From Candidatus Zipacnadia bacterium (lineage in GTDB: Bacteria > Armatimonadota > Zipacnadia > Zipacnadales > Zipacnadaceae): a DNA stretch of 9,373 bases. Positions 1 through 5,351 of this stretch are shown piece by piece. How positions within the stretch are numbered: the first letter of the stretch is position 1; each line of letters opens with the position of its first letter. The position numbers and the translations under genes were made by a program. The DNA is taken from positions 1 through 9,373 of the forward strand of contig JALGTD010000041.1 in the NCBI GenBank assembly GCA_029821515.1. Reading direction: 5' to 3'. The notes beneath the pieces are model-generated. The model was not told the DNA's origin. It did not search any database and worked only from the letters and a program-made list of their open reading frames with translations.

Positions 1-200
1 CGCGGCGTGCTATGTCCGAAGTTAATCAGAGCACCTGAAGAACACATCGGCGCGAAGGTCCCCGTGGTCACCACATCCACCTGCGCGGCAGCCCCCGCTG
101 GTCCCTCCTCTGCCACAATATCAATCATCTCTTCGGCCGTCACTACTACTACCTGGCCGCTTTTGATCTTCTCATTTATCTCCTGGTAGGTCTTGGGCAA
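1..200 (-). CDS. Homocysteine biosynthesis protein (DUF39/COG1900 family), 5' part only
   Basis: The gene runs off the left edge; the first 66 codons are present. The start is a TTG at 200-198 with an AGGAGG 8 bases upstream (214-209), the best ribosome binding site in this frame. The N-terminus (KTYQEINEKI, then VVVVTAEEMIDIV) and the segment VVTTGTFAPMCSSGALINFG are hallmarks of the DUF39 family. Known members in methanogens and sulfate reducers form homocysteine from aspartate semialdehyde and a sulfide-derived sulfur. The conserved Cys of MCSSG is residue 53 here; a Cys at this place is thought to carry sulfur in the archaeal protein. Many members add C-terminal CBS or ferredoxin-like domains, which cannot be judged here. 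It lies downstream of cysK on the same strand, so cotranscription is likely. Family assignment is firm; enzymatic role is by family knowledge. Confidence 0.88.
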   Translation of the reverse strand, partial: MPKTYQEINEKIKSGQVVVVTAEEMIDIVAEEGPAGAAAQVDVVTTGTFAPMCSSGALINFGHSTP

Positions 201-369
201 GGTAATCGCCTCCTAAAGTTGGTCTACCTCCCTGTGATGACAGGGCGGAAGCCATAATAGTTACTGCTAATACTGCCGCGTTGGGCCACAAGACGCGCCG
301 GACAGGCCGGCGCTGCGGCATACCCATACCCATCACCTGCCAGTTAGTACTGCTTGCCACTGTCATCAC
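172..369 (-). CDS. Possible small membrane or secreted peptide (doubtful)
   Basis: A 65-codon frame lies between cysK and the homocysteine gene and overlaps the start of the latter by 29 bases. It opens with adjacent GTG and ATG codons (369-364), preceded by an AAGGTGG-like ribosome binding site at 383-377. The product has an Arg-rich stretch (QRRPVRRVLW) followed by a hydrophobic run (AAVLAVTIMASALSS) that resembles a signal peptide or a single membrane helix. I recognise no family. The overlap could give translational coupling to the TTG-started downstream gene. It may equally be chance reading of a leader region, since the frame also spans a perfect hairpin at 295-313. Confidence 0.3.
   Translation of the reverse strand: MMTVASSTNWQVMGMGMPQRRPVRRVLWPNAAVLAVTIMASALSSQGGRPTLGGDYLAQDLPGDK
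295..313 (-). other. Perfect hairpin in the cysK-homocysteine gene gap
   Basis: GCGCCGG and CCGGCGC form a perfect 7-bp stem around a 5-nt loop. No U-tract follows on either strand, so it is not a convincing intrinsic terminator. In a leftward transcript it could be a pause, processing or mRNA-stability element between cysK and the next gene. Confidence 0.35.
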
Positions 370-396
370 TGTTCACCCACCTTTCTTTGTGTCCTG

Positions 397-1332
397 TCAT
401 TGCTCAAACAGATCCCCCGACAGGTACCTCTCACCGGTGTCCGGAAAGACCACCACTATGGTTTTGCCGCCGCTGGTCGGCCTCCGCGCCACCTGCAGCG
501 CCACATAGGCCGCCGCTCCCGAGGATATCCCACACAGAATTCCTTCCTCAGCCGCCAACCGCCGCGCCATCTGTGCGGCCTCTTCGTTAGTTACCGGGAT
601 AATCTCGTCTACCAAGTCCAGATCCAATACCTCTGGGATAAAGCCGGCCCCGATGCCTTGAATCTTGTGCGGCCCAGGCTGCCCACCGGACAGCACTGGC
701 GAGTTAGCCGGCTCCACTGCAATGAATTCAATATCAGGCTTGCGTGGCTTTAGCCCGCGGGCGATGCCAGTGATGGTGCCGCCAGTACCTACACCCGCCA
801 CGAATATGTCAATCTGCCCGCCCGTGTCCTTCCAGATTTCCTCGGCCGTAGTCTCCTCATGAACCTGCGGATTCGCCGGATTATTGAACTGCTGGGGCAT
901 AAAGGCATTGGGAGTCTGCGCCACCAGCTCTTCCGCCTTCCGGATCGCCTCACCCATTCCTCCTGCGGCAGAGGTGAGCACTGTCTCAGCGCCGTACGCC
1001 TGCAGCAGCCGACGGCGCTCTATGCTCATAGTCTCAGGCATAGTGAGTACCAGAGAGTACCCGCGCGTCGCGGCGATCATCGCCAACCCAATGCCGGTAT
1101 TGCCACTGGTCGGCTCGACAATGGTAGTTTTGCCGCGCTCGATTAGGCCCTCGCGCTCAGCGGCATCTATCATCGCCTGACAGATGCGGTCCTTGACACT
1201 GCCACCCGGGTTGAACGCCTCCAGCTTGGCCAGAACGATAGCCTTGGCGCCGTCAGTTACTCGGGTCAGACGCACCAGCGGAGTATTTCCAATCAATTGC
1301 TCTATGCTTTCGGCAATTCTTCGTTCCGACAT
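397..1332 (-). CDS. cysK: Cysteine synthase A (O-acetylserine sulfhydrylase)
   Basis: A 311-residue cytosolic PLP enzyme that makes cysteine from O-acetyl-L-serine and sulfide. Hallmarks in order are IGNTPLVRL (14-22), NPGGSVKDR with the PLP lysine at K47, PTSGNTG (74-80) that binds the substrate carboxylate, QQFNNPANPQVHEETTAEEIW (147-167), the PLP phosphate loop GTGGT (182-186), and a C-terminal PDTGERYLS. Length and motif order are typical of CysK/CysM, with no missing active-site residue. I chose the ATG at 1332-1330 (MSERR) because GAGAGGAG lies 10 bases upstream and family members begin there; the frame stays open to 1371. The upstream gap holds a promoter, an operator-like palindrome and a structured leader. 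Downstream lies a homocysteine biosynthesis gene on the same strand, consistent with a sulfide-assimilation unit. The cysK versus cysM distinction rests on general resemblance. Confidence 0.95.
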   Translation of the reverse strand: MSERRIAESIEQLIGNTPLVRLTRVTDGAKAIVLAKLEAFNPGGSVKDRICQAMIDAAEREGLIERGKTTIVEPTSGNTGIGLAMIAATRGYSLVLTMPETMSIERRRLLQAYGAETVLTSAAGGMGEAIRKAEELVAQTPNAFMPQQFNNPANPQVHEETTAEEIWKDTGGQIDIFVAGVGTGGTITGIARGLKPRKPDIEFIAVEPANSPVLSGGQPGPHKIQGIGAGFIPEVLDLDLVDEIIPVTNEEAAQMARRLAAEEGILCGISSGAAAYVALQVARRPTSGGKTIVVVFPDTGERYLSGDLFEQ

Positions 1333-1520
1333 AACCAGGCCGCTCCTCTCTGGGCAACCGGTGGCCGGCATATCAGCGCATAGTCATATAGTGCGCCGCC
1401 AACCCGTCATTTCCCTTTGTCAGATGGGAATCAGTTTATTGAGAAAATCACGGCAGGAGAGGAGAAGATGCAAGGGCACTCAGGGGATATAGCAGAGATG
1501 CAAATACGCCAACATGGACC

Positions 1521-1625
1521 CTCGGTCTTATCCCGCCTGCCCTATGGGCCGCTGTGTGCATCCACGCAAAACGTGGCACACCAGCGGCTAGTGCATGCCC
1601 ATACAACGACAGGATTGTGACCGAG
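1521..1625 (-). other. Rod-like structured RNA element in the cysK leader (candidate)
   Basis: A nested series of inverted repeats folds into one long imperfect rod. Pairings by position are 1521-1527 with 1619-1625, 1530-1533 with 1612-1615, 1543-1547 with 1599-1603, 1548-1553 with 1583-1588, 1554-1559 with 1576-1581, and 1563-1566 with 1572-1575, closing a 5-nt loop. That is about 32 base pairs over 105 nt, with asymmetric internal loops at 1534-1542/1604-1611 and 1589-1598. It starts about 30 nt after the predicted leftward start site, so it would lie in the 5' leader of cysK. An inverted repeat folds on either strand, so a rightward RNA is not excluded. It matches no RNA family I recognise; a 6S-like rod or a novel leader are both open. 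Confidence 0.4.
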
Positions 1626-1663
1626 CGTGATTGACCATTATGTTTCCGACAGCTTATGCTGCA

Positions 1664-1692
1664 ACAATATCATATCGTCGAGATTGTGTCAA
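1664..1692 (-). promoter_or_regulatory. Predicted sigma-70-type promoter for cysK
   Basis: A perfect -35 TTGACA (1692-1687) is followed after 17 bases by TATTGT (1669-1664), a 4/6 match to the -10 consensus. Transcription would start near 1657 and leave a leader of about 325 nt before cysK. The weak -10 and the palindrome just upstream suggest activation. Confidence 0.55.
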
Positions 1693-1698
1693 GGCTGT

Positions 1699-1715
1699 TT
1701 GCAGATTATCTGCAA
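1699..1715. promoter_or_regulatory. Operator-like palindrome next to the cysK promoter
   Basis: TTGCAGATTATCTGCAA is a perfect inverted repeat with 8-bp arms around one central base. It ends 6 bp before the -35 box, centred near -50 of the predicted start, a position typical of activator sites. A second palindrome, GCATGTTACATGC (1726-1738), is centred 25 bp further upstream. The cognate regulator is unknown; I do not recognise a named motif. Confidence 0.5.
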
Positions 1716-1741
1716 CCCAAGCCTGGCATGTTACATGCAGC

Positions 1742-1770
1742 TCACTACGGTGCGCCTCCACCTGTAGTGA
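1742..1770. repeat. Imperfect inverted repeat upstream of the cysK promoter
   Basis: TCACTACGGTG pairs with CACC-T-GTAGTGA around a 6-nt loop: 11 base pairs with one bulged T. No U-tract follows on either strand. It could be a third operator-like site or a terminator-like remnant after the Cys-rich gene. Confidence 0.35.
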
Positions 1771-1922
1771 CCGAATCTAGCCGTTACGCGAGCACTGGCG
1801 CCTGGACTGCTGCCCCGGACTCCTTGAGCGATTCTATGGCCACCGCCGCATAGCCATAACCAACACCGGCCGGTGGTAGCTTTGTTGACCACTCACCCGG
1901 GTCTCACCTAACTTTCTGTGCA

Positions 1923-2255
1923 TTATCTGAAGCAGGCTACCTTGCCGCCCTCCGGCGTCCAATGGTGACGAACACACTCACAGCATAGCCCCAGTCGGGG
2001 GCAATCCTCAGCTTGACACAAACACGCTTCAGCGTTACGCGACTGATTGTCACAAGAGCTTACCAGTCCTTGCAGATTGAGTGTATCTGCGGGGCGCAGA
2101 GCGCCGCGCATGCAGGCGGTCTCCGGCCACTGGATGCTGTTTCGATGGTATGCTGCGCACTCACAACATATCCCCCGACGCGAACAGGATTCCTCCAGAC
2201 ACGGACACATCTGGATGTTGATCTCGTAGTTGGGACATTGCGGGGCCATCGCCAT
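1923..2255 (-). CDS. Tandemly duplicated Cys-rich protein, DUF6485-like units
   Basis: A 110-residue soluble protein with 16 cysteines and no signal peptide. It consists of two copies of the same unit: Cys at 7, 17, 19, 24, 30, 31, 33 and 48, and again at 68, 78, 80, 85, 91, 92, 94 and 108. The spacing is C-x9-C-x-C-x4-C-x5-C-C-E-C-x2-[YH]-H, ending in AC. Single-unit proteins of this pattern (about 60 residues, GKCCECxxYH, ACFF) are the DUF6485 family, of unknown function; the Cys layout suggests zinc or iron binding. The start ATG at 2255-2253 has a GGGGGGTG ribosome binding site. It lies 63 bp downstream of thi4 with no terminator between, so it probably shares the TPP-riboswitch transcript. 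A metal-delivery or sulfur-handling role for Thi4 would be inference only. Confidence 0.85.
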   Translation of the reverse strand: MAMAPQCPNYEINIQMCPCLEESCSRRGICCECAAYHRNSIQWPETACMRGALRPADTLNLQGLVSSCDNQSRNAEACLCQAEDCPRLGLCCECVRHHWTPEGGKVACFR

Positions 2256-2318
2256 ATTCTCACCCCCCTTCCTCTGATGGTGGCGAGACGACTCCTTGCC
2301 GCTTTACAGCACGCGGTG

Positions 2319-3116
2319 TTATTCGCCCGCAAGTTGCTCGGCAGCCAGTTGCGCTGCCCGCTGGCCGGACAGGAACATACCCCCGAATATCGCTCCCATG
2401 CGCGGGGCGCCAGCGGCGGCATTGGCGGCCATTCCCGCCACTATCACTCCGGGGTAAACTTCCTTAGTCAGCTCGACAATGTGGCCTTCGGCTTCAGTGG
2501 CATTCATCGAACTCTCACCGGCTATCTGACCGCTGGGCGTATCAAATTGGGCACCGGCGACCTTGCGCTGGATGGTGTGCAGCACGTCAGCCTCGTGTCC
2601 GGTGGCGTCAATCACCAATCGCGCACTGACCGATAGCGGATCTACGTGCATCTGGGCACGCTCTACCGCACTCCAATTGAGCACGACGCCACAGACCCGC
2701 GTCTCTTCATCAATCATTACGTCCTCAACCAGCATACCCACCCAGATACGGACGCCAGCGTCCACCGCCGCAGCAGCGCATTTGGATACACATTCTACCG
2801 AGTCGGCTACACAGTAGCCTTCACCGGCGGCCTGGACATTGACGCCAACATCCTTGACGATGGAGACGGCCTCATCCTGAATGACTATGCGCGGGAAGAG
2901 CATACCTCCACCCCACATACCTCCACCCACATACAAACTACGCTCAAATACCGCCACCTGATAACCAGCCTCGGCCAACAGACGCGCCGCAGTTATGCCG
3001 GAGGGCCCGGCCCCGACCACGGCCACATCCAGGTGAGTGTCGGCCACAAAATCTTCGGCGAAGCTCCTGACGATAAAACGAGTAACTCGAGTCTCATCAA
3101 TGTGCCGCAGTGACAT
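2319..3116 (-). CDS. thi4: Thi4-family thiazole synthase, sulfide-dependent (Cys-less) type
   Basis: A 265-residue cytosolic protein of the Thi4 family, which builds the thiamine thiazole (ADP-thiazole) from NAD, glycine and a sulfur donor, using Fe(II). Visible are the FAD/NAD-type dinucleotide loop VVGAGPSG (33-40), the acidic residue at the end of the second strand (E58), GGGMWGGGMLF (64-74), DATGHE (170-175) and the C-terminal GMAANAAAGAPRMGAIFGG. The yeast enzyme donates sulfur from a Cys about eight residues after its TGHD motif. Here no Cys occurs after residue 142 (Cys only at 102, 109, 113, 142), as in archaeal and anaerobic Thi4s that use free sulfide catalytically. The start is the ATG at 3116-3114, 10 bases after AGGAGG; an upstream TTG at 3125 lies too close to that site. 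A TPP riboswitch precedes it, confirming the thiamine role. Confidence 0.93.
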   Translation of the reverse strand: MSLRHIDETRVTRFIVRSFAEDFVADTHLDVAVVGAGPSGITAARLLAEAGYQVAVFERSLYVGGGMWGGGMLFPRIVIQDEAVSIVKDVGVNVQAAGEGYCVADSVECVSKCAAAAVDAGVRIWVGMLVEDVMIDEETRVCGVVLNWSAVERAQMHVDPLSVSARLVIDATGHEADVLHTIQRKVAGAQFDTPSGQIAGESSMNATEAEGHIVELTKEVYPGVIVAGMAANAAAGAPRMGAIFGGMFLSGQRAAQLAAEQLAGE

Positions 3117-3154
3117 AAACAGCAAACCTCCTCAAATTGGGTGTGCTAGCGGAG

Positions 3155-3181
3155 AAAAAACCGGCCTGTTCGGAAGCCGAT
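3155..3181 (-). terminator. Intrinsic terminator of the TPP riboswitch
   Basis: On the minus strand ATCGGC pairs with GCCGGT (6 bp, one G-U) around a 10-nt loop, followed at once by six U residues (3160-3155). It lies between the TPP aptamer and the thi4 ribosome binding site, the layout of transcription attenuation when TPP is bound. Confidence 0.75.
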
Positions 3182-3199
3182 GGAGAAGTGTGCTTGGGC

Positions 3200-3297
3200 G
3201 AGGCATCTCCCTTCGCCGGCATTATCCGGATCAGGTTCGTGGGGTCAGCGGCCCGGCCGCTTTCTCAGCAACTAAGCTCCCCCAGTTGCCAACATTT
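3200..3297 (-). ncRNA. TPP riboswitch aptamer (THI element)
   Basis: Read leftwards, the core motifs of the thi-box appear in order: GGGGGAGC (3283-3276), CTGAGA (3268-3263), a GC-rich P3a hairpin GCGGCCGGGCCGC, GACCCC, ACCTGATC (3236-3229), GGATAATGCCGGCG (3227-3214) and GAAGGGAGATG. These are the nearly invariant pyrimidine- and pyrophosphate-binding parts of the class. It precedes thi4 and is followed by a terminator hairpin, so excess thiamine pyrophosphate should switch thi4, and probably the Cys-rich gene after it, off. Confidence 0.96.
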
Positions 3298-3338
3298 CCG
3301 TGTTATTATACACCAGTGGGTCTCCCCCACAGGCTCGC

Positions 3339-4139
3339 TTATTCTATTCTATCGGCGGCTTCCCTGTCAAGCAACAGTTCATCAGATGGCCCCTGGGTGA
3401 GCGTTTTCCTGTTCGCGGTGATGGGCACAATCTCAATTTCGCCACCTACCGCCATCTGATCGCCGCAAATAGCGACCGCCCCATCAATACCTGGCAACTG
3501 CGTGGCCCACGTGACGGCCTGCTGACAGTCCTGCGGGCCTTGTATCCGATTCGCCGTAGCCGTAGCCACCGCATCAGCCAGCGCGGCATTCGGAGCAACA
3601 ACCACCGCCGCGTCAGCCTGGCCCCTGCTCACCGAATGGCCCACGGTGCCAGAGGAGGTACAGACTCCCAGCCGCACACCAGCGGAAATAGCCAGGCCAA
3701 TCTGCCCACTGAATTTCGAGGAACCTGCCTCAATCGCCACCACCCGAGCAACCTGCGTCGCCAGGAAGATGTCACCACCGTTTTCTACAATCACCTGACT
3801 GCTTCTTATCAGCAACTGCTGGCCGACATAAGCGGCAACAGCACCGGCCACTGCTGCCATCGGCCCGGTACCGGCCTGCTGGCCGGCCTGGTACATCTCT
3901 CTGACCAACGCGGGGCACTTCTCCGGCTCCGGCAAAGGCCGGAGGCTGGTGGCAAAGTCCGGATAGCGCTGGATATGTTTTTCAATCTGGGTGCGGGCCT
4001 GCCTGATCGATTCCAGGGCTTCGTCAGCCAGCCGTGACTCAGCCTGAATATACAGATCCGTCTCGTCCACCACGACGGCAAAGCCAACCAGATCGGGACT
4101 TTCAGCAGATTTCCTGTAGACTCGCGGCTGGTAGGTCAC
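3339..4139 (-). CDS. UPF0280 family protein (COG2122, ApbE-like fold)
   Basis: About 266 residues with the full set of UPF0280 signatures. Numbered from the GTG at 4148 they are YQPRVYRK (6-13), DETDLYIQA (28-36), GTGPMAAVAGA (93-103), VIVENGGDIFLA (119-130), LGVCTSSGTVGHS (160-172) and ADAVATATANRI near 195. The biochemical function is unproven. In Methanosarcina the COG2122 protein has been linked genetically to making cysteine and homocysteine from low sulfide, together with the DUF39 protein, a member of which also lies in this window. C163 in the CTSSG motif is a candidate sulfur-handling residue (inference). The GTG at 4139 is chosen because AGGTG lies 6 bases upstream; a GTG at 4148 is in frame but has no clear ribosome binding site. 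It follows a thioredoxin-like lipoprotein gene after a short gap, suggesting an operon. Confidence 0.9.
   Translation of the reverse strand: MTYQPRVYRKSAESPDLVGFAVVVDETDLYIQAESRLADEALESIRQARTQIEKHIQRYPDFATSLRPLPEPEKCPALVREMYQAGQQAGTGPMAAVAGAVAAYVGQQLLIRSSQVIVENGGDIFLATQVARVVAIEAGSSKFSGQIGLAISAGVRLGVCTSSGTVGHSVSRGQADAAVVVAPNAALADAVATATANRIQGPQDCQQAVTWATQLPGIDGAVAICGDQMAVGGEIEIVPITANRKTLTQGPSDELLLDREAADRIE
3341..3370 (-). promoter_or_regulatory. Predicted promoter for the TPP-riboswitch-thi4 transcript
   Basis: TTGACA (3370-3365), an 18-base spacer and TAGAAT (3346-3341, 5/6 to consensus). It lies within the last codons of the UPF0280 gene, so the thi4 unit can be transcribed independently of the genes upstream. 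A perfect TATAAT also occurs at 3310-3305, immediately before the aptamer, but has no good -35. Confidence 0.6.
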
Positions 4140-4171
4140 AGGTGACACCTGATTTGCGTCCGCAGAGATTG

Positions 4172-4729
4172 CTACTGCTCGGGGGAAAGAGCCGCCACTA
4201 TTTTGTCGCGCAGCTGCTTTGGCGGCAAGACGCCAATAGCTCGGTTAATCTCTTTGCCATTGTCAATAATCAATACCGTGGGTAGGTAACGTATAGAGAA
4301 CTGGTCGGACAGCTTGGGATTTGCATCGACGTCGACGCTTACAAACTTCACCTTGCCAGCAAACTCTTTTGCCAACTGCTCCAGAGTGGCTCTGATCATG
4401 TGACACGGCTGACACCATTCGGCCCAACAGTCAACCACCACGGGCATATCAGCCTGCATAACCTCCTGTTCAAACTCATCCTGGCTGACTGCCACAATCT
4501 TGCCCTCATCCTGGGTAGACTCGCCCTGGTGCGCAGGAGCTTCCTCGGCCGGCTGGTCATCTGCCGGGCTGTCGGCAGCGGGGACCTTCGGCTCCTCAAC
4601 GAATCTCTGCACAGGTCCATCTACCTGCTGGTCGGCTGGACCGGGACACCCAACCAGGAAAAACATCGCTGCTAAGATCACGACGCTATTCAGGACTACA
4701 ATTACCTGAAAATAAGATTTACCAGACAT
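4172..4729 (-). CDS. Lipoprotein thioredoxin with CQPC active site
   Basis: A 185-residue envelope-anchored thioredoxin. The N-terminus is a lipoprotein signal peptide with a hydrophobic run ending FFLVGC, lipobox Cys28. An acidic, Pro/Ala-rich linker (about 29-76) follows, then a complete thioredoxin domain: DCWAEWCQPC with redox cysteines C106 and C109, the VSVDVDANP strand, and the cis-proline P150 in RYLPT. The usual WCGPC is WCQPC here, which should shift redox potential, and an extra Cys (C101) sits five residues before the active site. The start ATG at 4729 is fixed by AGGAGG 6 bases upstream; an earlier in-frame ATG at 4753 would overlap the preceding gene. It is second of two tandem thioredoxin-like lipoprotein genes and lies just upstream of UPF0280. 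Partner reductase is not visible. Confidence 0.9.
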   Translation of the reverse strand: MSGKSYFQVIVVLNSVVILAAMFFLVGCPGPADQQVDGPVQRFVEEPKVPAADSPADDQPAEEAPAHQGESTQDEGKIVAVSQDEFEQEVMQADMPVVVDCWAEWCQPCHMIRATLEQLAKEFAGKVKFVSVDVDANPKLSDQFSIRYLPTVLIIDNGKEINRAIGVLPPKQLRDKIVAALSPEQ

Positions 4730-4745
4730 AACTGCCCTCCTGTTA

Positions 4746-5246
4746 TTACTCATTGTCCACCAGGCGGTTTAGCTCCGCTCGCAGGCCCCCTATGTCAACT
4801 CCCTGCCACTGATCCACCTTGGCGCCGTCAGCAAACAGGTATACTGTGGGAAAGTTGTAGATCTTCATCTCCATCACTACCTCCACAGCATTCTGCTTTA
4901 CAACCGCATAGAAATCAACGGAGTCATCGAACTCCTGAGACAGCTCTACGACCTTCTCCCCGACTCTCTTGCACACCGCACAGGTCTCGGAGACGAAGAT
5001 CACTACCACTGGCTTGTCGGCGTTGTCCACACGCTGATTGAACATCTCCCACGTGGTAATCTTGTCAAACGGATACAGCTCAGCCAGAGTTTCTTCATCT
5101 TGTTTATCGTCCGACACCTGGTCGCCGCTGGTAGAACCGGAACCCTGCCCAGGGCAACCAGCTATAGCCACCGACAATACCAGGACCACTGCGACCAGTA
5201 CCAGGCTACGGACAATCACAACTCCGTTAGACCTTAGCGACAACAT
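4746..5246 (-). CDS. Lipoprotein thioredoxin-like protein with CAVC motif
   Basis: A 166-residue predicted lipoprotein. The signal peptide (RSLVLVAVVLVLSVAIAGC) ends in a lipobox at Cys31, followed by a Ser/Gly/Asp-rich linker. A thioredoxin-fold domain follows with PVVVIFVSETCAVC (active-site cysteines C89 and C92) and the cis-proline P133 in YNFPT. The CAVC motif and the missing Trp before it differ from classic thioredoxin and resemble thioredoxin-like or disulfide-reductase variants. The start ATG at 5246 has AGGAGG 9 bases upstream; the frame is open to 5291 but without a comparable site. It shares the GCPG lipobox context with the next gene, from which it is separated by 16 bp containing that gene's ribosome binding site, so the two are probably a duplicated operon pair. 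Substrate is unknown. Confidence 0.85.
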   Translation of the reverse strand: MLSLRSNGVVIVRSLVLVAVVLVLSVAIAGCPGQGSGSTSGDQVSDDKQDEETLAELYPFDKITTWEMFNQRVDNADKPVVVIFVSETCAVCKRVGEKVVELSQEFDDSVDFYAVVKQNAVEVVMEMKIYNFPTVYLFADGAKVDQWQGVDIGGLRAELNRLVDNE

Positions 5247-5307
5247 CAACCGACGCCTCCTGCTATTCTCTAATGGGCTTGGTAAACCCAACGAGGATCA
5301 TCAACAT

Positions 5308-5337
5308 ACTATACACCCAACGACGAGTTATAATCAA
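5308..5337 (-). promoter_or_regulatory. Predicted promoter for the thioredoxin-lipoprotein operon
   Basis: TTGATT (5337-5332), an 18-base spacer and TATAGT (5313-5308) face leftwards, giving a leader of about 55 nt. A perfect TATAAT on the opposite strand (5329-5334) overlaps this -35 and could serve the rightward gene at 5352, though without a good -35 of its own. Confidence 0.5.
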
Positions 5338-5351
5338 CCCTCGGGAAGGGA

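Larger units (their letters stand above)
1333..1922. other. 590-bp non-coding regulatory gap upstream of cysK
   Basis: No convincing gene is seen here in any frame. Reading leftwards it holds, in order: a GC-rich 12-bp palindrome CACCGGCCGGTG (1864-1875); an 11-bp-stem imperfect hairpin (1742-1770); two short palindromes (1726-1738 and 1699-1715); a promoter (1692-1664); a 105-nt rod-like inverted-repeat structure (1625-1521); and a weaker stem near cysK in which TTCCC at 1442-1438 pairs with GGGAA at 1427-1423. No T-box sequence or known S-box was found. No U-tract terminator for the upstream Cys-rich gene is evident, so readthrough is possible. Confidence 0.6.

Noticed and set aside
1333..1657. 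T-box or SAM riboswitch in the cysK leader
   Set aside because: I looked for the T-box GGGTGGNACCGCG sequence and S-box core motifs on the minus strand and found neither.
1417..1853. Two rightward open frames (1417-1620 and 1656-1853) in the cysK upstream gap
   Set aside because: Low-complexity translations with no recognisable domain; they run over the rod structure and promoter elements, and neither has a strong ribosome binding site.
1864..1875. CACCGGCCGGTG palindrome as a terminator for the Cys-rich gene
   Set aside because: There is no loop space and no U-tract, so it is not an intrinsic terminator; it may be chance in GC-rich sequence.
2060..2422. 120-codon leftward frame
   Set aside because: Out-of-frame shadow of the thi4 end and the Cys-rich gene, both of which have family matches in another frame.
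2013..2636. 207-codon rightward open frame
   Set aside because: It is antisense to the clearly identified Cys-rich protein and thi4; its translation has no family features and it has no ribosome binding site of note.
3300..4037. 245-codon rightward open frame
   Set aside because: Antisense to UPF0280, whose conserved motifs are unmistakable; the translation is Arg/His/Ser-rich shadow sequence.
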